DNA of 64,000 bases from JACCXG01 sp963717745 (GCA_963717745.1 CAVQXJ010000020.1:1-64000), one strand, 5' to 3'; positions 18,740 to 28,631 are shown, counted from the first letter of the stretch. The notes: generated from the letters alone by a model not told the origin. Translations and numbers: made by a program.

Positions 18740-20958
18740 CCGCGGTCGACACGACGGCGCTCAGGCCGGCCGCGACGTACCGAGAGGCGGTCCTGAGCCC
18801 TGCGTGTGCCGGAACCGCGGCGCGCGGCACCGGCGCGAGCGCCTCGACCAGCTCGCGGAGCAAGGCCCTGGCCCGGCGGACCTCGCCGCCGTCGACAAGG
18901 ATGTCCGCGGGGCGAAGCACGTGGGCCACGTCGAGTGTCGCCGCACCGTTACCGACGAACACCACCTGATGCGCCTGATTCATCGCCATGACTTTCTGGA
19001 CCGTGCGGGCGAGTGACAGCCCGGTTGCGCGCACGTCGACCAGGCCGGGCGACGTGATCACCTCGTAGCCCAATGGCTCCGCGGCATCACCCAGCAGGGC
19101 CGCGAGGGTCTGGGCCTGGCTCTGGCCGAAGGTGCGATCGGCACGGTGGAAGCGCCAGGCGAGCCCGTTCGGCCGCTTCTCGACGAACGCGCCCGGCGTG
19201 GCGGCGACGAACTGCTCCAGCAGCTGCGCGACGTCCTCGAGCCATTCGCTGGTCGTCCATTGCGTCCGCCGCCAGCGGTGCCCCTCGGCCTCGCGGCGCC
19301 ACAATCCGTGCTCGGCCCAGATTCGCCGCCGGGATGAGATCGAACCAGCGATCCATCAGCTGGTAATCGAGGCCGCTCAGCACGTGCACCGCGACGCCGG
19401 CCCGCATCGTGAGATCGCGGAGCAGCTGCAGCAGCTCCGGGTCTGGCCCGGACCTGGAGGCGTCCTCCGCGTCCTCGACCAGCACGCCTTCGAACGGCAG
19501 GACGAGTGAGACCTCGGTGCCCCGTTCGATCGACGCACGCACCGTCCGCGCTGCCGCGGCGGGCCGGTTGAGACATCCGGTCGCCGCCGCGTCGACCGCG
19601 CTCGTGAAGCGGTCGACCCAAGTGTGCACCGTGTGTCCTTTGATGCGCAGACGCAGCGCGCTCATGCGCTCGCGCCGTTCCTCGCGATCCATCTCGAGCG
19701 CGCGGGTCATCGCGGTCATCAGCTCTTCGAGCGAGTACGGATTCACGCTCAGGGCCTCCCGCAGCTCGCCGGCCGCGCCGGTCAACTCGCTGAGCACGAG
19801 CACGCCGTCCTCGTCCTCGCGGGTGGACACGAATTCCTTGGCGACGAGGTTCATGCCGTCGCGCACCGACGTGACCAGCATGACGTCGGCGGCGCGGTAG
19901 ATCGCGGCCAGGTCCGCGGGCGGCAGCGCCTCGGGGAAATAGCGGACCGGTGTCCAGGACGGCGTCCCGAACCGAACGTTGACGCGCGCGATCAAGGCCT
20001 CGACCTCGCGCTTGAGCGTGGCATACGAAGGCACGTGCTCGCGGGACGGGACCGCGACCTGCAGCAACTGCACGGTGCCGCGAAGCGCCGGATTGGCGAT
20101 GAGCAGGCGCTCGAATGCGGCGAGCCGCAGCGGAATGCCCTTGGTGTAGTCGAGGCGATCCACCCCGACCAGCAGCCGGCAGTTGGTTCGTGCGAACCGG
20201 CGGCTGGGCCGGCCGCTGTCGCCCAGGCGCAGGCTGTCGATCCCGATTGGGTAGGCGCCGAAGTCGATGCGGCGGCCATCGGCGATCACGCCGGCTCGAT
20301 CGACGGCGTACCCGGTCAGCGCGCTCAGCGTCGCCGCGAAGTTCGCCACATCCCCGGCGGTCTGGAAGCCGACCACCGTCGATCCGAGCAGGCCGTCGAG
20401 CAGCTCGCGCCGGCACGGCAGCACGCGGAACACGTCGAACGATGGGAACGGGGTGTGCAGAAAGAAGCCGATCTGCGCCTCAGGGATGCGGCGCCGGACC
20501 AACGCCGGCACCAGCATCAGGTGATAGTCGTGGATCCAGATGATGTCGCCGGACCGATGCTGCGAGATCACGGCGTCCGCGAACCGCTCGTTGACGGCCC
20601 GATAGGCCTCGAACGGCGGCAGCATCAACGGCAGCCGATCGAGCTGGTAATGGAGCACCGGCCAGAGCACGCCGTTGCACACGCCGTCGTAGTAATCGAT
20701 GATCTCGCGGCCGCTCAGCGACACTGGAACGACCGAGTGCCGCGCGAACGTCTCCTCCAGCTCGGCACCAGCCGCGGCGTCGAGCCCCGAACAATCGCCG
20801 GGCCATCCCACCCAGACGTTCCGCCCCTGCTGGTGCACGGCACTCAACGCCGCCGCCAGCCCGCCCGTCGTCGGACGCAATTCCAACCGGCCACGCCCGG
20901 TGGCGACGGTAAAGGGCAAGCGGTTGGACGCGATGACGAGACGACGGTCCGTGGACAT
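18723..20958 (-). CDS. otsA-otsB: Trehalose-6-phosphate synthase/phosphatase fusion (OtsA-OtsB), one frameshift
   Basis: The N-terminal 460 residues are a GT20 trehalose-6-phosphate synthase: VIASNRLPF start, GGLAAAL, IIWIHDYHLMLVPALVR, GFFLHTPFPS, LLVGVDRLDYTKGIPLRL and RDGMNLVAKEFVSTR. These are UDP-glucose and glucose-6-P binding motifs. The C-terminal part is an HAD-like trehalose phosphatase, but its first motif reads LVLPFEGVLV instead of DxDGTL, so catalysis by this half is doubtful; a later segment has VVFVGNGAATLDV in place of the usual GDDxTD. One extra G near 19319 breaks the frame (restored reading NLAEHGLWRR). Start ATG at 20958 with GGAGGA upstream. Makes the osmolyte trehalose-6-P; the second half may be only structural. 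Confidence 0.85.
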
Positions 20959-21031
20959 CAGCTTCCTCCAGTCCGCCCAGCGTAGGATCGCCGCCCCGGG
21001 CGCGCCATCGGGCAAAGGGGGGAGAGATCGC

Positions 21032-21210
21032 ATCCCTAATCCCTAATCCCTAATCCGAAATCCCTGATCCCGAATCCCTAATCAATCGGTGGGCGGATTC
21101 GACGGGCAGTTCTCGCGCGCCAGCGGCGCGCGGATTGCGATGAGGGATTGGGAGATTGGGATGAGGGATCCGGGATTAGGGATTGCGGATTAGGGATTAG
21201 GATTAGGGAT
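21032..21210. repeat. Long hairpin element, ATTAGGG family (copy 2)
   Basis: 179-bp imperfect inverted repeat between divergent genes. The outer 26 bases of the left arm pair with 25 bases of the right arm, with one base missing (GGATTAGGATTAGGG). The right end stops two bases before the AbrB operator-like repeat at 21212. Confidence 0.9.
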
Positions 21211-21211
21211 T

Positions 21212-21240
21212 GTGTTACTCTTACTTTTCAGGAGTAACAC
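21212..21240 (+). promoter_or_regulatory. Inverted repeat over the ribosome site of the antitoxin gene
   Basis: GTGTTACTC and GAGTAACAC form a perfect 9-bp inverted repeat with an 11-bp spacer. The second half contains the AGGAG Shine-Dalgarno and ends one base before the antitoxin ATG. Toxin-antitoxin operons are usually autoregulated at such sites, so this could be a DNA operator or an RNA stem that hides the ribosome site. Confidence 0.6.
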
Positions 21241-21241
21241 C

Positions 21242-21466
21242 ATGCGCCTGACGTCCAAAGGGCAGGTCACGATTCCTCAGGAGATTCGCGACCAGCTCGG
21301 GCTGCTTCCCCATACCGAAGTGGAGTTCGAGATCGATGGCGACGCGGTACGGGTCCGGCCGGCGCGCCGGAGCCGAGCCCGCGGCGATGCGCTGATCTCG
21401 CGAATGCGGGGCACCGCGTCGGGCAAGCTGACCACCGATCAGATCATGGCGCTGACCCGCCGCTAG
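21242..21466 (+). CDS. AbrB/MazE-type antitoxin
   Basis: 74 aa from the ATG at 21242 (AGGAG five to eight bases upstream). The swapped-hairpin DNA-binding motif MRLTSKGQVTIPQEIRDQLG at the N-terminus, then VEFEIDGDAVRVRP, is diagnostic of the AbrB/SpoVT family. The C-terminal tail (RMRGTASGKLTTDQIMALTRR) is where such antitoxins wrap the toxin. Paired with the PIN-domain gene 15 bp downstream. Confidence 0.9.
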   Translation: MRLTSKGQVTIPQEIRDQLGLLPHTEVEFEIDGDAVRVRPARRSRARGDALISRMRGTASGKLTTDQIMALTRR

Positions 21467-21481
21467 TACCTTCACTGCCCG

Positions 21482-21883
21482 ATGACGACGCTGGTCGACA
21501 GCAACGTGATTCTGGACGTCGTCACGGACGACTCGGAATGGGGTGACTGGTCGTCATCGGCGCTGGCGAGCGCTGCACAGCAGGGCCGGCTGGTCATCAA
21601 TCCTCTCATTTACGCCGAAGTGGCGTGTGGTTTCCCCCGGATCGAAGACCTGGACGCCGCTCTCCCGGCGGACTACTTCACCCGGGAGCCGCTCCCGTGG
21701 CCGGCGGCGTTCCTGGCGTCACAGGCCTTCCTGTCCTACCGTCGTCGCGGCGACAGCCGGCCCACGCCGCTACCCGACTTCTTCATCGGGGCCCACGCGG
21801 CGGTGGCCGGCTACACGCTGCTGACCCGCGATCGCCGGCGCTACAAGACCTATTTCCCCAAGCTCCAGTTGATCGAGCCGTAA
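21482..21883 (+). CDS. VapC-type PIN-domain toxin
   Basis: 133-aa ribonuclease of the PIN fold. Acidic residues expected for Mg2+ binding are visible: D7 in TTLVDSNVILDV, E in NPLIYAEVACGF, D in LPDFFIGAHAAVAG and D in LLTRDRRRYKTYF. VapC toxins cleave tRNA or rRNA when their antitoxin is lost. It forms a two-gene operon with the AbrB-type antitoxin. Confidence 0.9.
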   Translation: MTTLVDSNVILDVVTDDSEWGDWSSSALASAAQQGRLVINPLIYAEVACGFPRIEDLDAALPADYFTREPLPWPAAFLASQAFLSYRRRGDSRPTPLPDFFIGAHAAVAGYTLLTRDRRRYKTYFPKLQLIEP

Positions 21884-22199
21884 CCCCTGAGAGGATTCGC
21901 CCGCTCGGGTGTTTATCAGAGTAGAACGTCGACGCTCCGGCGGGGCAGTCGAACAGTCGCATGAGCCAGGTCGACCACCTCTTCGTCGCGCACCGGAACC
22001 AGGTCTTCCGTTCAGTAGATCCCATCCTCCGCAGCCCCTCCTATCAGCCGATCGTCAGATTCGCTCACGCTCCCCGACTCTTCAACAGCCCCGTCACCGG
22101 ACGGTGCTTGCGCATCCGAGCCCCCCTCTGATAGCAGTAGTCTTTCGGGTTCCCTGCCAGCACCGTCACCTCACGCTTAGCAGTGAGACGAACAGCAAT
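21884..22199 (+). other. Intergenic region before the efflux operon
   Basis: 316 bp. A short ATG frame at 21960 (about 56 codons) has no ribosome site and no recognisable motif. Just before the TolC ATG there is a small stem CTCAC/GTGAG. Probably holds the efflux promoter; I see no clear -35/-10 pair and no repeat arm. Confidence 0.35.
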
Positions 22200-23990
22200 A
22201 TGTCCCAGACGAACGTTCAAGACTGTTTCCCTGCAGAGTGTCTCCAGCCGAGCGGTCGGAGGCGCGAGCCGCTCCGACCACCACGGAGCGCCCGCCCTCC
22301 GTTCGTCCGGCGTTCCGCTGTGCTCGGGATCTGCCTGATAGCATTAGCCGGTCAGCCGGTGTCCTACGCGCAGTCGCCGCAGCCGACTGCCACGATGTTC
22401 CGCCAGCAGCCGGTGGCCGGACCTCCACAAGCCACCGCGCCCCTCGACATCGCTCAGGGCGGGCCCACGCGTGTGATCACCCTGGACGATGCGCTGCAGC
22501 TCGCCGAGCCCAACAGCGAGCAGGTGACGATCGCCGAGGCAGGAGTGACGCGCGCGGAAAGCGAGCAGAAGCGCGCGCACAGCGAATGGCTGCCGCAGTT
22601 GTCGGCCTCGGCCTCCTACGACCGCGCGCTGGCCTCGGAGTTCTCCGGCCTGTTCGACACGACCGGGCCGGCGTGCACGCCGCTGACCATCGATACGCAG
22701 GCGCCGCTGCAGGATCGGGTGTCGGAGATCGAGCGGGCGCTGCGAGACTGCCCGCCGACCGGCGGCTTCTTCGGCGGCGGCGGGGACGACGACGGTGAGG
22801 CGCTGCCGTTTGGCCGGGCGAACACGTACCGCGTGAACCTGGCGTTTTCACAGAACGTCTACACCGGCGGCCGGCTGCAGGCCCAGGATGCCCGGGCCCG
22901 CCTCGGCCGCGAGAATGCCGGGCTGACGCTGACCTCGACTCGCGCCCAGCTGGCGCTCGATGTCGCGCAGGCCTATTTCGACGCGGTACTGAGCGACCGC
23001 CTCGTGACGATCGCGGAGGCCACCCTGGCACAGGCCGGAAGCACGGCCGAGCAGGTGCGGCAACAGCGTGAAGCTGGACGGATCGCGGAGTTCGACCTGC
23101 TGCGCGCGCAGGTGTCACGGGATAGTCAGCGTCCCGAGGTCATCCGCCGGCGCAATGCCCGGGACCTCGCCTATCTGCGACTGAAACAACTGCTCGAGCT
23201 GCCGCTGGATACGCCGATTCAACTGGTCGCCAACCTCGAGGATCCGATCCTGCCGCCCCCCTCGACGCGGTTGGCCGACGCGATCGCCGCGGCGGAATCA
23301 GGCGCCTCCGCGTCTCGCGCGCGCACCGCCGTCACGCAGGCCGGCAACGACGTGCAGCAGCGCGAAGCGGGTGTCCGCATTGCGCGCGCACAGCGGCTGC
23401 CATCGGTGAGCGTGAGCTCGGCGTACGGCCGCGTCGCCTACCCGGGAGGCCTGCCGGCGTTCGGAGAGTTCCGGACCAACTGGACGGTCGGCGCGACCGC
23501 GCAGGTGCCGATCTTCACCGGCGGCCGCCTCAAAGCGGACGAGGCGGCGGCGCGCGCCGACCTTGCGGAAACGCGGGCGCGGCTGCAGCTGTCGCGCGAG
23601 CTCGCCACGCTCGAGGACGCGTCGAGCCGGCTCCAGCTCGCGGACGCGCGCGCCGCATGGGAAGCGACCGGCGGCGTCGTGCAACAGGCGCAGCGGGCCT
23701 ACGAGATCGCCGAACTGCGGTACCGGGAGGGTCTCTCCACGCAGCTCGAGCTCTCCGACGCGCGGCTGCTGCTGCAGCAGGCGCAGGCCAATCGCGTGCA
23801 GGCCGCGAGGGACGTGCAGATCGCGCGGGTCAGGCTGGCGCTGTTGCCCGATCTGCCATTGTCGAGCGCCGGCGCGGCGGCCGCGGCGCAAGGGGCCGCG
23901 CCCCTATCGTCGCCACAACCGGCGGCCGCGGCCCCGTCGGGCCAGGCCGGGTCGCCGGCCACCGCGCCGACGCGGCCGGGCGGGTTCTGA
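22200..23990 (+). CDS. TolC-family outer-membrane efflux protein
   Basis: 596 aa with ATG at 22200. A long Arg/Pro-rich n-region precedes the signal helix (AVLGICLIALAGQPVSYAQ). Two OEP repeats follow, each a long helical hairpin (ITLDDALQLAEPNSEQVTIA; LALDVAQAYFDAVLSDRL; VQQREAGVRIARAQRLPSVS; ALEDASS-like LATLEDASSRLQLADARAA; YEIAELRYREGLSTQLELSD), with beta-strand segments such as VNLAFSQNVYTGGRL. Forms the outer-membrane tunnel for the RND pump encoded downstream. It has a C-terminal Ala/Pro tail. First gene of the operon TolC-MFP-RND. Confidence 0.9.
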   Translation: MSQTNVQDCFPAECLQPSGRRREPLRPPRSARPPFVRRSAVLGICLIALAGQPVSYAQSPQPTATMFRQQPVAGPPQATAPLDIAQGGPTRVITLDDALQLAEPNSEQVTIAEAGVTRAESEQKRAHSEWLPQLSASASYDRALASEFSGLFDTTGPACTPLTIDTQAPLQDRVSEIERALRDCPPTGGFFGGGGDDDGEALPFGRANTYRVNLAFSQNVYTGGRLQAQDARARLGRENAGLTLTSTRAQLALDVAQAYFDAVLSDRLVTIAEATLAQAGSTAEQVRQQREAGRIAEFDLLRAQVSRDSQRPEVIRRRNARDLAYLRLKQLLELPLDTPIQLVANLEDPILPPPSTRLADAIAAAESGASASRARTAVTQAGNDVQQREAGVRIARAQRLPSVSVSSAYGRVAYPGGLPAFGEFRTNWTVGATAQVPIFTGGRLKADEAAARADLAETRARLQLSRELATLEDASSRLQLADARAAWEATGGVVQQAQRAYEIAELRYREGLSTQLELSDARLLLQQAQANRVQAARDVQIARVRLALLPDLPLSSAGAAAAAQGAAPLSSPQPAAAAPSGQAGSPATAPTRPGGF

Positions 23991-23993
23991 AGT

Positions 23994-24060
23994 GTGGCTT
24001 CCGCCTTTTGGGCGGAAGGCTGTGGCCGGCGCTGATCTTCCGCCTGAAGGCGGAAGCCAC
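23994..24060. repeat. Compact palindromic (REP/BIME-like) element
   Basis: GTGGCTTCCGCC at 23994-24005 pairs perfectly with 24049-24060. Each half also folds on itself (CTTCCGCC...GGCGGAAG), so either one long or two short hairpins can form. It sits between the first and second genes of the efflux operon, starting three bases after the TolC stop, and could trim or partly terminate the transcript. Confidence 0.75.
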
Positions 24061-24124
24061 GAGTGCGCCGCGCGGGGCTCTGAGGCGTATCGGTGGGCAG
24101 ACAGGGAACAGGAACACGACGAGC

Positions 24125-25285
24125 ATGATTCAGAACGTTGTCATCACTCTTGCCAGCCATCGATGCCGCGGCCTCCGGCTGACGACGCTCGCCGTCCTCT
24201 TGGCTGTCGTCGGGTCCGGGTCCGCATGCCGCAAGGAGGCCCCGGCCGAGCAGTCGCCGGCCGCTCCACAGGCGGTACAGGTCGGTGTCGAGAACGTCAC
24301 GGTGGTCACCACCCAGGACATCAGCACCGGGCCGCTGATCTCAGGCACGCTGATGGCGGACAAGGACGCGACCGTCCGCGCCGAAGTCAGCGGATCGATC
24401 CTCCAGGTCACGGTCGCGGAAGGGGAGCAGGTCCGGCGTGGCGCCCTGCTCGTCCGGATTGAGGATCAGGCGCTCGGCGATGCCTACAAGTCCGCGCAGT
24501 CGGCGTTCAGGTCGGCGGAACAGGCGCTCGGCGTCGCCGGACGCGAGGCCGCGCGAACCGAGAGCCTGGTCAAGGGCGGCGCACTCGCCGAGCGCGAGCT
24601 GGACACGGCGCGCAACGCCGTGACCGCCGCGCAGGCCCAGCTCGAGGATGCGCGGTCGCGGGTCGCATCCGTCGCCAAACAACTCAGCAACCTCACCATT
24701 CGCTCTCCGCTCGACGGCGTGGTCGCCGCCCGTCCCGTGAACGCCGGCGACGTCGTCAGTCCCGGCACCGAGCTGTATCGCATCATCGATCCGCGGAGCA
24801 TGCGGCTCGAGGCGTCGGTGCCGTCCGAGTCGCTGTCGGCGATCAAGGTCGGGCTGCCGGTGCAGTTTCAGGTGCGCGGCTATCCGGGCCAGACGATCGA
24901 GGGTCGCATCGAGCGGATCAGTCCGACCGCCGACGCGGTCACGCGGCAGGTCTCGATTTTCGTGACGATCCCCAATACCACGGGGCGGCTGGTGGCCGGT
25001 CTGTTCGCGGAAGGGCGGGTCGCGCAAGAGTCGCGGCGCGCCCTGGTGCTGCCGCTCAGCGCGGTGAACACGTCGGATCCGAAGGCGCCCTGGGTGCTGC
25101 GCGCCAACTCGGGGAAGGCGGAGAAGGTCACCGTGGCGCTCGGCCTCCGCGACGATCAGACCGAACGGATCGAGATCACCAGCGGCGTGAAGGAGGGCGA
25201 TCGCCTGCTGGTCGGACCCGCCCAGGCGATCACCCCCGGCACGCCGCTGCAGCTTCCGCCGGCGTCCGGCGCTCCGCAGAGCTGA
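24125..25285 (+). CDS. RND efflux periplasmic adaptor (membrane fusion protein)
   Basis: 386 aa with a lipoprotein-like signal (LLAVVGSGSACRKE). The domain order is that of HlyD/AcrA adaptors: barrel-sandwich first half (ATVRAEVSGSILQVTVAEGE), alpha-hairpin (AQLEDARSRVASVAKQLSN), second lipoyl half (LTIRSPLDGVVAARPVNAGD), beta-barrel (LRIDPRSM-like IIDPRSMRLEASVP), and membrane-proximal domain (VTVALGLRDDQTERIEITSG). Connects the pump to TolC. It ends 7 bp before the RND gene. Confidence 0.9.
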   Translation: MIQNVVITLASHRCRGLRLTTLAVLLAVVGSGSACRKEAPAEQSPAAPQAVQVGVENVTVVTTQDISTGPLISGTLMADKDATVRAEVSGSILQVTVAEGEQVRRGALLVRIEDQALGDAYKSAQSAFRSAEQALGVAGREAARTESLVKGGALAERELDTARNAVTAAQAQLEDARSRVASVAKQLSNLTIRSPLDGVVAARPVNAGDVVSPGTELYRIIDPRSMRLEASVPSESLSAIKVGLPVQFQVRGYPGQTIEGRIERISPTADAVTRQVSIFVTIPNTTGRLVAGLFAEGRVAQESRRALVLPLSAVNTSDPKAPWVLRANSGKAEKVTVALGLRDDQTERIEITSGVKEGDRLLVGPAQAITPGTPLQLPPASGAPQS

Positions 25286-25292
25286 GCTCACC

Positions 25293-28200
25293 ATGTTGAT
25301 TTCTGACTTCGCCATCAAGCGGCCGATCGTCACCACCGTCCTGATGCTCGCGCTCGGCGTGTTCGGGATCTTCGCGCTGACGCTGCTCAACACCGACGAG
25401 TTTCCGGACGTCCAGAACCCGGTCGTGGTGGTCTCGGTCCCGTATCCGGGGGCGTCGCCCGAGAGCGTCGAGCGCGAGGTGATCGATCGGATCGAAGAAG
25501 GGATCGCCGGCATCAGCGGCGTCGACAAGATCCAGTCGAACTCGCTCGACGGCTACGGCGTCATCATCACCTTCTTCCAGTTCGAGAAGGATCTGCAGGA
25601 AGCGACCCAGGAGATCCGCGACAAGATTTCCGAGATCCGCAACGAGCTCCCTCCTGAGATGGAGGAGCCGATTCTCACGCGCTTCAATCCAGCCGACCTG
25701 CCGATCATGTCGCTGGTGCTGTCATCGAAGCGGCTGGCTGGCCCCGAGTTGACCCGGCTGGCCGATCCCGAGATCACCCGCCGGCTGCGCGGCATTCCCG
25801 GCGTGGCCGAGGTCGAGGTGGTCGGCGGCGTGGAGCGCGAGCTCACCGTGGAGCTGCGGCCGCTCGACCTGCAGGCGACCGGGTTGAGCGTCGCGCAGGT
25901 CGTGCAGGCGCTCCAGGCGCAGAACCTCGCGGCGCCGGTCGGGCGCCTGAACGGTCAGTTCGACGAGCGGACCATTCGCTTGTTGGGACGGCTCGAGAAG
26001 CCGGGCGATTTCACCCGGCTGCCGATCGCGCAGTCGCGGGGCCGCGTCATCCGCCTGGGGGATGTCGCCGACGCCAAGGACGGGACCGAGGAGCCGCGCT
26101 CCGCCGCGGTCTTCAACGGCGAGGAAGCGGTCGGCATCGACGTCAAGAAAGCCAAGGGCTTCAGCACCACGCAGGTCGCGACGTCGGTACGGGATCAGGT
26201 CGCACAGATCCAGAACAGCCTGCCCGAAGGGGTGGCGTTCCGGGTGGTGCGGGACGCCGGCACCCGCGTCGCCGCATCGGTCGCGAACGTTCAGGAGGCG
26301 CTGGTCGAAGGCGCGGCGCTCACGGTGCTGGTGGTCTTCCTGTTCCTCAATTCGTGGCGCTCGACCGTCATCACCGGCCTGGCGCTGCCGGTATCGGTGC
26401 TGGCGTCGTTCATCGCGGTGCTCGCGTTCGGCTTCACCCTGAACACGATGTCGCTGCTCGGCCTGTCCCTCGCGATCGGCATCCTGATCGACGACGCGAT
26501 CGTGGTGCGCGAGAACATCGTGCGCCACGTGGAGATGGGGAAGGACCACTACACCGCGGCGCACGAAGGCACCAACGAGATCGGGCTGGCGGTGGCGGCG
26601 ACGACGTTCTCGATCGTCGTGGTGTTCGTGCCGATCGCATTCATGGGCGGGATTGCCGAGCAGTGGTTCGCGCCGTTCGCGCTGACCATCGCCTGTTCGG
26701 TGCTGGTCTCGCTGTTCGTGTCGTTCTCGCTCGATCCGATGCTGTCGGCCTACTGGCCGGATCCGCACGTGCCGCCCGAGCAGCGGTTTTTCATCACCCG
26801 CTGGCTCGACCGGTTCAACGCGTGGTTCGACCGGCAGGCCGACGCCTACAAGCGGGTGATCGGCTGGGCGCTCGATCACCGCTGGAAGATGGTGTTCCTC
26901 GCGGCCGCCACCTTCGTCGGCGCGCTGGCGCTCCCGGCGATGGGCTTCGTCGGCGGCGAGTTCTTCCCGGTGACCGACGAGTCGGAGTTCAACGTGTCGC
27001 TCGACACCCCGCCGGGCTCGAACCTGGAATACACCAAGGTCAAGGCGGAGGAAGTCGCCCGCATCGCGCGATCGAAGCCGGAGGTGATCTACACCTACAC
27101 CACGATCGGCGGTCAGACCGGATCGGTGGACGAGGGCACGGTGTACGTGCGGCTGAAGCCGAAGCACGACCGCGAGCGGAGCCAGAACGACGTCGCGGCG
27201 GGCCTGCGCAAGGAGCTGGCCCAGCTGGCTGGCGCCACCGCGTCGATCACCACCAGCGGGTTCGGCGACCAGAAGCAGATCCTGATCCAGGTGACCGGAC
27301 GCGATTCGCGCGAGCTGCAGAAGGTCGCCGACCAGGTGCTGGTCCTGGTGCAGAAAGTGCCCGGCGCGGTCGACGTCGATCAGTCGACGCGCGGCCAGAA
27401 GCCCGAGCTCGAAGTCCAGCTCGATCGCGCGCTGGCCGGCTCGATCGGCGTGACCGCGGGTCAGATCGCGCAGGCGCTGCGTCCGGCGTTCGCGGGAATC
27501 GACGTCGGCGATTGGGTGGATCCGTCCGGGGAGACCAGAGACGTGACGATACGCTTCGCTCCCGAAGCCCGCACCCGCACCGCCGATCTCGCCACGCTGC
27601 CGCTGGCCGTGCCCGGCCCGGACGGGACCGTGCAACAGGTACCGCTCGGCCAGCTCGCGACGATCCGTCCCGGCGTCGGCCCGGCGCGGATCGATCATCT
27701 CGACCGCGAGCGCGTGATCACGGTGCAGGCGAATACTGAGAACCGCCCGCTAAGCGAGGTGATCAAGGACATCAACGCCCAGTTGGCCGGCCTGACGCTG
27801 CCGGCCGGCGTCGCGATCAAGCAGGGCGGGGAGACGGAGGATCAGGCGGAGGTGTTCGGCCGCATCCTCGCCGCGCTGGCGATCGCGGTCCTGCTGATGT
27901 ACCTGGTGCTGGTGATCCAGTTCGGCTCGTTCCTCGATCCGCTGGCGATCATGATCTCGCTGCCGCTGTCACTGATTGGGGTGATGCTGGCATTGCTGGT
28001 CACCGGGTCGACGCTCAACCTGATGAGCCTGATCGGGGTCATCCTGCTGATGGGGATCGTCGCCAAGAACGCGATTCTGCTGATCGACTTCGCCAAGTGG
28101 GCCGAGGAGAGCGGCAAGTCGCGCCGTGATGCGCTGATCGAGGCGGGGCGGGTCCGGTTGCGGCCGATCCTCATGACCACTTTCGCGCTGATCGCCGGCA

Positions 28201-28463
28201 TGATCCCGGTGGCGATCGGCGCGGGCGAAGGCGCCGACTTCCGCGCCCCGCTGGGACGCGCGGTGATCGGCGGCGTGATCACCTCGACGCTCCTGACCCT
28301 GCTGGTGATCCCGACCTTCTACGAGATCATGACCGACTGGCGCGACGCGCTCGCGGCGCGGTTTCTCGGCCGGACCGCTCCGTCGCACGGCCCGGGGCCA
28401 TCTCATTCCCCCTCGCCGGCGCCTTCGCCCTCGCCGCTCAGGTTGGGCGACGAGCCTCGGTAG
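25293..28463 (+). CDS. RND-family multidrug efflux pump (AcrB/HAE1 type)
   Basis: 1056 aa, 12 membrane helices with two large periplasmic loops after TM1 and TM7. Seen: N-terminal FAIKRPIVTTVLMLALGVFG, porter-domain PYPGASPESVEREV, TM4 proton-relay Asp pair in GILIDDAIVVRENIVRHV, and C-half GIVAKNAILLIDFAKWAEESG and RLRPILMTTFALIAG. Drives export of hydrophobic compounds by proton influx. The last ~25 residues are a Pro/Ser tail. Last gene of the operon; a hairpin element follows 28 bp later. Confidence 0.93.
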   Translation: MLISDFAIKRPIVTTVLMLALGVFGIFALTLLNTDEFPDVQNPVVVVSVPYPGASPESVEREVIDRIEEGIAGISGVDKIQSNSLDGYGVIITFFQFEKDLQEATQEIRDKISEIRNELPPEMEEPILTRFNPADLPIMSLVLSSKRLAGPELTRLADPEITRRLRGIPGVAEVEVVGGVERELTVELRPLDLQATGLSVAQVVQALQAQNLAAPVGRLNGQFDERTIRLLGRLEKPGDFTRLPIAQSRGRVIRLGDVADAKDGTEEPRSAAVFNGEEAVGIDVKKAKGFSTTQVATSVRDQVAQIQNSLPEGVAFRVVRDAGTRVAASVANVQEALVEGAALTVLVVFLFLNSWRSTVITGLALPVSVLASFIAVLAFGFTLNTMSLLGLSLAIGILIDDAIVVRENIVRHVEMGKDHYTAAHEGTNEIGLAVAATTFSIVVVFVPIAFMGGIAEQWFAPFALTIACSVLVSLFVSFSLDPMLSAYWPDPHVPPEQRFFITRWLDRFNAWFDRQADAYKRVIGWALDHRWKMVFLAAATFVGALALPAMGFVGGEFFPVTDESEFNVSLDTPPGSNLEYTKVKAEEVARIARSKPEVIYTYTTIGGQTGSVDEGTVYVRLKPKHDRERSQNDVAAGLRKELAQLAGATASITTSGFGDQKQILIQVTGRDSRELQKVADQVLVLVQKVPGAVDVDQSTRGQKPELEVQLDRALAGSIGVTAGQIAQALRPAFAGIDVGDWVDPSGETRDVTIRFAPEARTRTADLATLPLAVPGPDGTVQQVPLGQLATIRPGVGPARIDHLDRERVITVQANTENRPLSEVIKDINAQLAGLTLPAGVAIKQGGETEDQAEVFGRILAALAIAVLLMYLVLVIQFGSFLDPLAIMISLPLSLIGVMLALLVTGSTLNLMSLIGVILLMGIVAKNAILLIDFAKWAEESGKSRRDALIEAGRVRLRPILMTTFALIAGMIPVAIGAGEGADFRAPLGRAVIGGVITSTLLTLLVIPTFYEIMTDWRDALAARFLGRTAPSHGPGPSHSPSPAPSPSPLRLGDEPR

Positions 28464-28491
28464 AAATCGAGGCACCCCAGCTCGATCGCGA

Positions 28492-28600
28492 GGCCTGTGA
28501 TCTTTTACAGGAGGGCCAGGAGTTCAGGAGGAATTCTTTTTGAAAACCAAAACCAAAACCTCCTGATCTCCTGACCCTCCTGTAAAGCTCACAGGCCTTC
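28492..28600. repeat. Hairpin element, GGAGGGCCAGGAG family (copy 1)
   Basis: 109 bp. The core arms ACAGGAGGGCCAGGAG / CTCCTGACCCTCCTGT enclose an A-rich loop (repeated AAAACC). Outside the core, locus-specific arms AGGCCTGTGA / CTCACAGGCCT extend the stem. It lies between the convergent RND and zinc-ribbon genes and could terminate both. Confidence 0.9.
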
Positions 28601-28631
28601 CGAACTACTCCGGGTGCTGCTGAAAGCGCCC

